Shown here: positions 63,525 to 64,000 of the stretch, one piece after another
How the letters are laid out: the number at the start of each line of letters is the position of its first letter
How positions within the stretch are numbered: position 1 is the first letter of the stretch
Assembly: GCF_020966775.1 (NCBI RefSeq)
Contig: NZ_JAJKFV010000029.1
Location: forward strand, 613,001 to 677,000
Direction: 5' to 3'
Length of the DNA stretch: 64,000 nucleotides
Source of the DNA: Rhodopirellula halodulae
GTDB taxonomy: Bacteria; Planctomycetota; Planctomycetia; Pirellulales; Pirellulaceae
The notes under the pieces: generated by a model
What the model was told of the DNA's origin: nothing
What the model saw: the letters and a program-made list of their open reading frames with translations, nothing else
Databases searched by the model: none
Translations under genes and position numbers: made by a program

Positions 63525-64000
63525 ATGAACGAACCCTCCAATCAACCGCCCTCCCCTGCCCTGCTTCAGATTCTTGAGGACCTGGCATCGGGGAAGACAG
63601 ATGTCAGTGCGGCTGCCGAATCCATCCAGTCGGGCTCGCCGGAGTCGTGGGCCGAAATGCAGGTGGTTCCTGGGGCCACCGTTGATCTTGGACGCTCGTC
63701 ACGATGCGGCTTTGGCGAAGTGATCTACGGTGAGGGCAAATCCACTGAGCTGATGATTCAAATTGTCCAGACTCAAATCGCCGCCGGCCAGGGCTGTCTG
63801 ATCACGCGAATCGACTCGACCGCGGCGGCTCAGATTCGTCGAGTCTTCAGCAACACCCGGTACAATTCATCCGCCCGAACGCTCCGGATCGGCTGTGGCG
63901 ATGAGAGTTTGGAACCGATCGGCGCCGAGGGGCACTCCACGCATGTGGCGGTGGTGACCGCCGGAAGCACCGACGCCGCCGTCGCCGACGAGGCGGCGGA
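63525..64000 (+). CDS. larB: Nickel pincer cofactor biosynthesis protein LarB (N-terminal part)
   Basis: 158 codons are visible before the window ends. LarB carboxylates and hydrolyses nicotinic acid adenine dinucleotide to make the pincer cofactor of lactate racemase-type enzymes. Motifs VDLGRSSRCGFGEVIYGEGKS and VAVVTAGSTDAAVADEAA match the family. The N-terminal QPPSPALLQ is encoded by a minus-oriented G-rich repeat and lies before the conserved region. larA, larC and larE would have to be elsewhere or just outside. Confidence 0.9.
   Translation, partial: MNEPSNQPPSPALLQILEDLASGKTDVSAAAESIQSGSPESWAEMQVVPGATVDLGRSSRCGFGEVIYGEGKSTELMIQIVQTQIAAGQGCLITRIDSTAAAQIRRVFSNTRYNSSARTLRIGCGDESLEPIGAEGHSTHVAVVTAGSTDAAVADEAA
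63544..63566 (-). repeat. KOPS-type repeat, minus orientation
   Basis: Two octamers on the minus strand (63549 and 63554) within the larB N-terminus, read as PPSPALL. Confidence 0.7.

Noticed and set aside
1-64000. tRNA, rRNA or CRISPR features
   Set aside because: No cloverleaf-like pattern, rRNA core sequence or regularly spaced repeats seen by eye.

Overview
The window looks like chromosomal DNA of a planctomycete of the Pirellulaceae, close to Rhodopirellula (inferred from gene content; no search was run). The pointers are a PSCyt1-type cytochrome domain protein, a DUF1559 protein, two BBP2-like cysteine-rich porins, a Hanks-type kinase gene next to an ECF-like sigma gene, a lysine-rich histone-H1-like protein, and hairpin repeats that translate to the RRGTAVLQ string I remember from small Rhodopirellula ORFs. 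The DNA is moderately GC-rich and mostly single-copy core genes. I see no tRNA, rRNA, CRISPR array or transposase.

Layout. 0-3 kb: a FeeM-like N-acyltransferase, a reduced adenylate-forming enzyme and a convergent XRE-GNAT regulator. 3.3-10.3 kb: an SRPBCC-GyrI protein, cobB-rnr-tdk (minus strand) and divergent uvrB. 10.4-12.8 kb: a helicase plus a DUF932 protein, likely accessory. 12.9-17.3 kb: a large kinase-like membrane protein, a glycosyltransferase and a DinB-like protein. 17.4-28.5 kb: a minus-strand block with guaA, ettA, a histone-like protein, a 1,397-residue orphan and glgP. 28.8-36.1 kb: plus-strand cytochrome-domain protein, trhO, a small membrane protein, an M20 peptidase, a PP2C phosphatase and an AstE-like deacylase. 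36.2-46 kb: rpmB-gatC, the porin pair, purB, an exported orphan and yhaM-queC. 46.3-57.8 kb: kinase, ECF-like sigma, flhA-flhF-small membrane protein-fliA, a GT4 glycosyltransferase, a second kinase and accA. 58-64 kb: a CvpA-like protein, a membrane hydrolase, dtd, a DUF1559 protein, argG and the start of larB.

The strongest finding is chromosomal rather than genic. The octamer GGGNAGGG, identical to the E. coli FtsK orienting polar sequence (KOPS), occurs 18 times on the plus strand between 10.6 and 59.0 kb, and I found no minus-strand copy there. It then occurs 6 times on the minus strand between 59.6 and 63.6 kb, with no plus-strand copy. The two arrays therefore point at each other. Beside the convergence point, in the accA-cvpA gap at 57,909-57,936, is a 28-bp sequence with the layout of a XerC/XerD dif site. 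The window probably contains the chromosome dimer-resolution and replication-terminus locus of a budding, FtsZ-less bacterium. Many octamers sit in a longer repeat (GGGGCAGGGCAGGG then CGGTTC) that also lies inside genes, mostly in one codon phase giving GAGQGG-type or SPAL-type peptides.

The metabolic genes (purB, guaA, argG, accA, glgP, queC, rpmB, gatC) are ordinary. The signalling genes (two kinases, a PP2C phosphatase, an ECF-like sigma, FliA) and surface genes (porins, glycosyltransferases, flagellar export) fit a motile, budding marine planctomycete. All coordinates and motif scans were done by eye.
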